Assembly: GCF_001507855.1 (NCBI RefSeq)
Contig: NZ_LGEN01000019.1
Coordinates: forward strand, 1 to 64,000
From: Halomonas sp. 54_146
Lineage (GTDB): Bacteria > Pseudomonadota > Gammaproteobacteria > Pseudomonadales > Halomonadaceae
Direction: 5' to 3'
Length of the DNA stretch: 64,000 bases
Shown: positions 63,526 to 64,000 of the stretch, in pieces
How positions within the stretch are numbered: position 1 is the first letter of the stretch
Layout of the letters: every line of letters begins with the position of its first letter
Translations under genes and position numbers: made by a program
The notes under the pieces: model-generated
Seen by the model: only the letters and a program-made list of their open reading frames with translations
Database searches by the model: none
What the model was told of the DNA's origin: nothing

Positions 63526-64000
63526 TTACGCTGGAATTTTGCCGAGCAGTAAAAACTCGATCAGCGCTTTTTGCGCATGCAGGCGGTTTCCAGCTTCTTG
63601 CCACACCACTGCTCGTGGGTCGTCAAGAAGCGTTAAGCTAATTTCTTCACCGCGATGAGCGGGCAGGCAGTGCAGGAAAAGTACGTCCTGCTGTGCTTGA
63701 TCCAGCATTGCTTCGGTCACCTGGAAGCCTGCAAAATCCGCCTCGCGTTTAGCCTGTTCCTCTTCCTGGCCCATGGAAGCCCACACATCCGTCGTGATGA
63801 GGTCGGCATCTTTTACCGCCGCCTGCGGGTCATGCAGCAAAGTAACGTTGCCGCCTGCAGCCGCCATGATATCAGCGCGGGGTTCGTAGCCTTTCGGGCA
63901 GCAGATGCGCAGGTGGAAATCAAACTGGCGAGCAGCGTTAATCCACGAATGGCACATATTGTTGCCATCACCAATCCATACCGCTGTGCGGCCCTTGACG
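63526..64000 (-). CDS. argF: ornithine carbamoyltransferase (C-terminal part, cut by window end)
   Basis: The C-terminal part of about 158 residues of ArgF, which makes citrulline from ornithine and carbamoyl phosphate. Visible motifs: [13 protein letters not shown] (ornithine-binding loop region), [13 protein letters not shown] (the DxWxSMG motif), [14 protein letters not shown] (carbamoyl phosphate HCLPA loop) and [21 protein letters not shown]. The N-terminal part with STRT lies beyond base 64000. The family is about 300-330 residues. Confidence 0.93.
   Translation of the reverse strand, partial: VKGRTAVWIGDGNNMCHSWINAARQFDFHLRICCPKGYEPRADIMAAAGGNVTLLHDPQAAVKDADLITTDVWASMGQEEEQAKREADFAGFQVTEAMLDQAQQDVLFLHCLPAHRGEEISLTLLDDPRAVVWQEAGNRLHAQKALIEFLLLGKIPA

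Overview
The window looks like chromosomal DNA of a halophilic gammaproteobacterium, most probably Halomonas or a close relative (Halomonadaceae). This is inferred from gene content and order (rpe/gph/trpE, trpGDC, gacA-uvrC-pgsA-tRNA Gly/Cys/Leu, pyrF-lapB-lapA-ihfB, sdhE-ygfX/nadB), the acidic proteins and moderate GC. No 16S rRNA gene is present to confirm it. Most of the window is core metabolism; one stretch (about 25.2-37.0 kb) is an accessory island.

Layout. 0.3-2.8 kb: DUF1820 protein, SH3-domain envelope protein, tpm, YajG-like lipoprotein. 3.0-6.9 kb: cysPTWA sulfate/thiosulfate importer. 7.1-11.5 kb: rpe, ndh (opposite strand), gph, trpE. 11.6-17.3 kb: an orphan Mn-type metal-binding protein and a two-gene NAD-linked formate dehydrogenase that separate trpE from trpGDC (17.5-19.9 kb). 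20.1-25.2 kb: YdiJ-type FAD/FeS dehydrogenase and a PAS chemoreceptor. 25.2-37.0 kb: brnTA toxin-antitoxin, a 47-repeat CRISPR array and a complete type I-C cas operon (cas3-cas5c-cas8c/cas11c-cas7-cas4-cas1-cas2, minus strand). 37.1-44.5 kb: serS, SIMPL protein, AI-2E-type permease, trxA, cysB, cysH, pabB. 44.8-53.3 kb: GntR regulator and the methylcitrate genes prpB, prpC, acnD, prpF, prpD. 53.5-64 kb: ComEA-like protein, pyrF, lapB, lapA, ihfB, sdhE, ygfX, nadB, three tRNAs, pgsA, uvrC, gacA-type regulator, tRNA-Ala and the 3' part of argF.

How the genes work together. cysPTWA imports sulfate, CysH reduces PAPS and CysB is the expected activator; an almost identical 16-bp motif lies exactly 83 bp upstream of both cysP and cysH. 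The prp block is a propionate-degradation operon carrying both known methylcitrate dehydration routes. The CRISPR-Cas locus looks functional: catalytic motifs are intact, 46 of 47 repeats appear identical, and an internal Shine-Dalgarno/GTG inside cas8c would yield the small subunit Cas11c.

Main observations: (1) two spacers with the same edges differ at four positions, all synonymous third-codon positions of one reading frame, as if taken from the same gene of two diverged phages; (2) the leader-distal repeat carries compensatory stem changes and resembles the usual type I-C repeat more closely than the rest of the array; (3) 9-18 bp tandem duplications occur at about 25 places across the window, always in multiples of three inside genes; (4) the paired CysB-like motifs. 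I found no clearly new defence system beyond the type I-C locus and brnTA.
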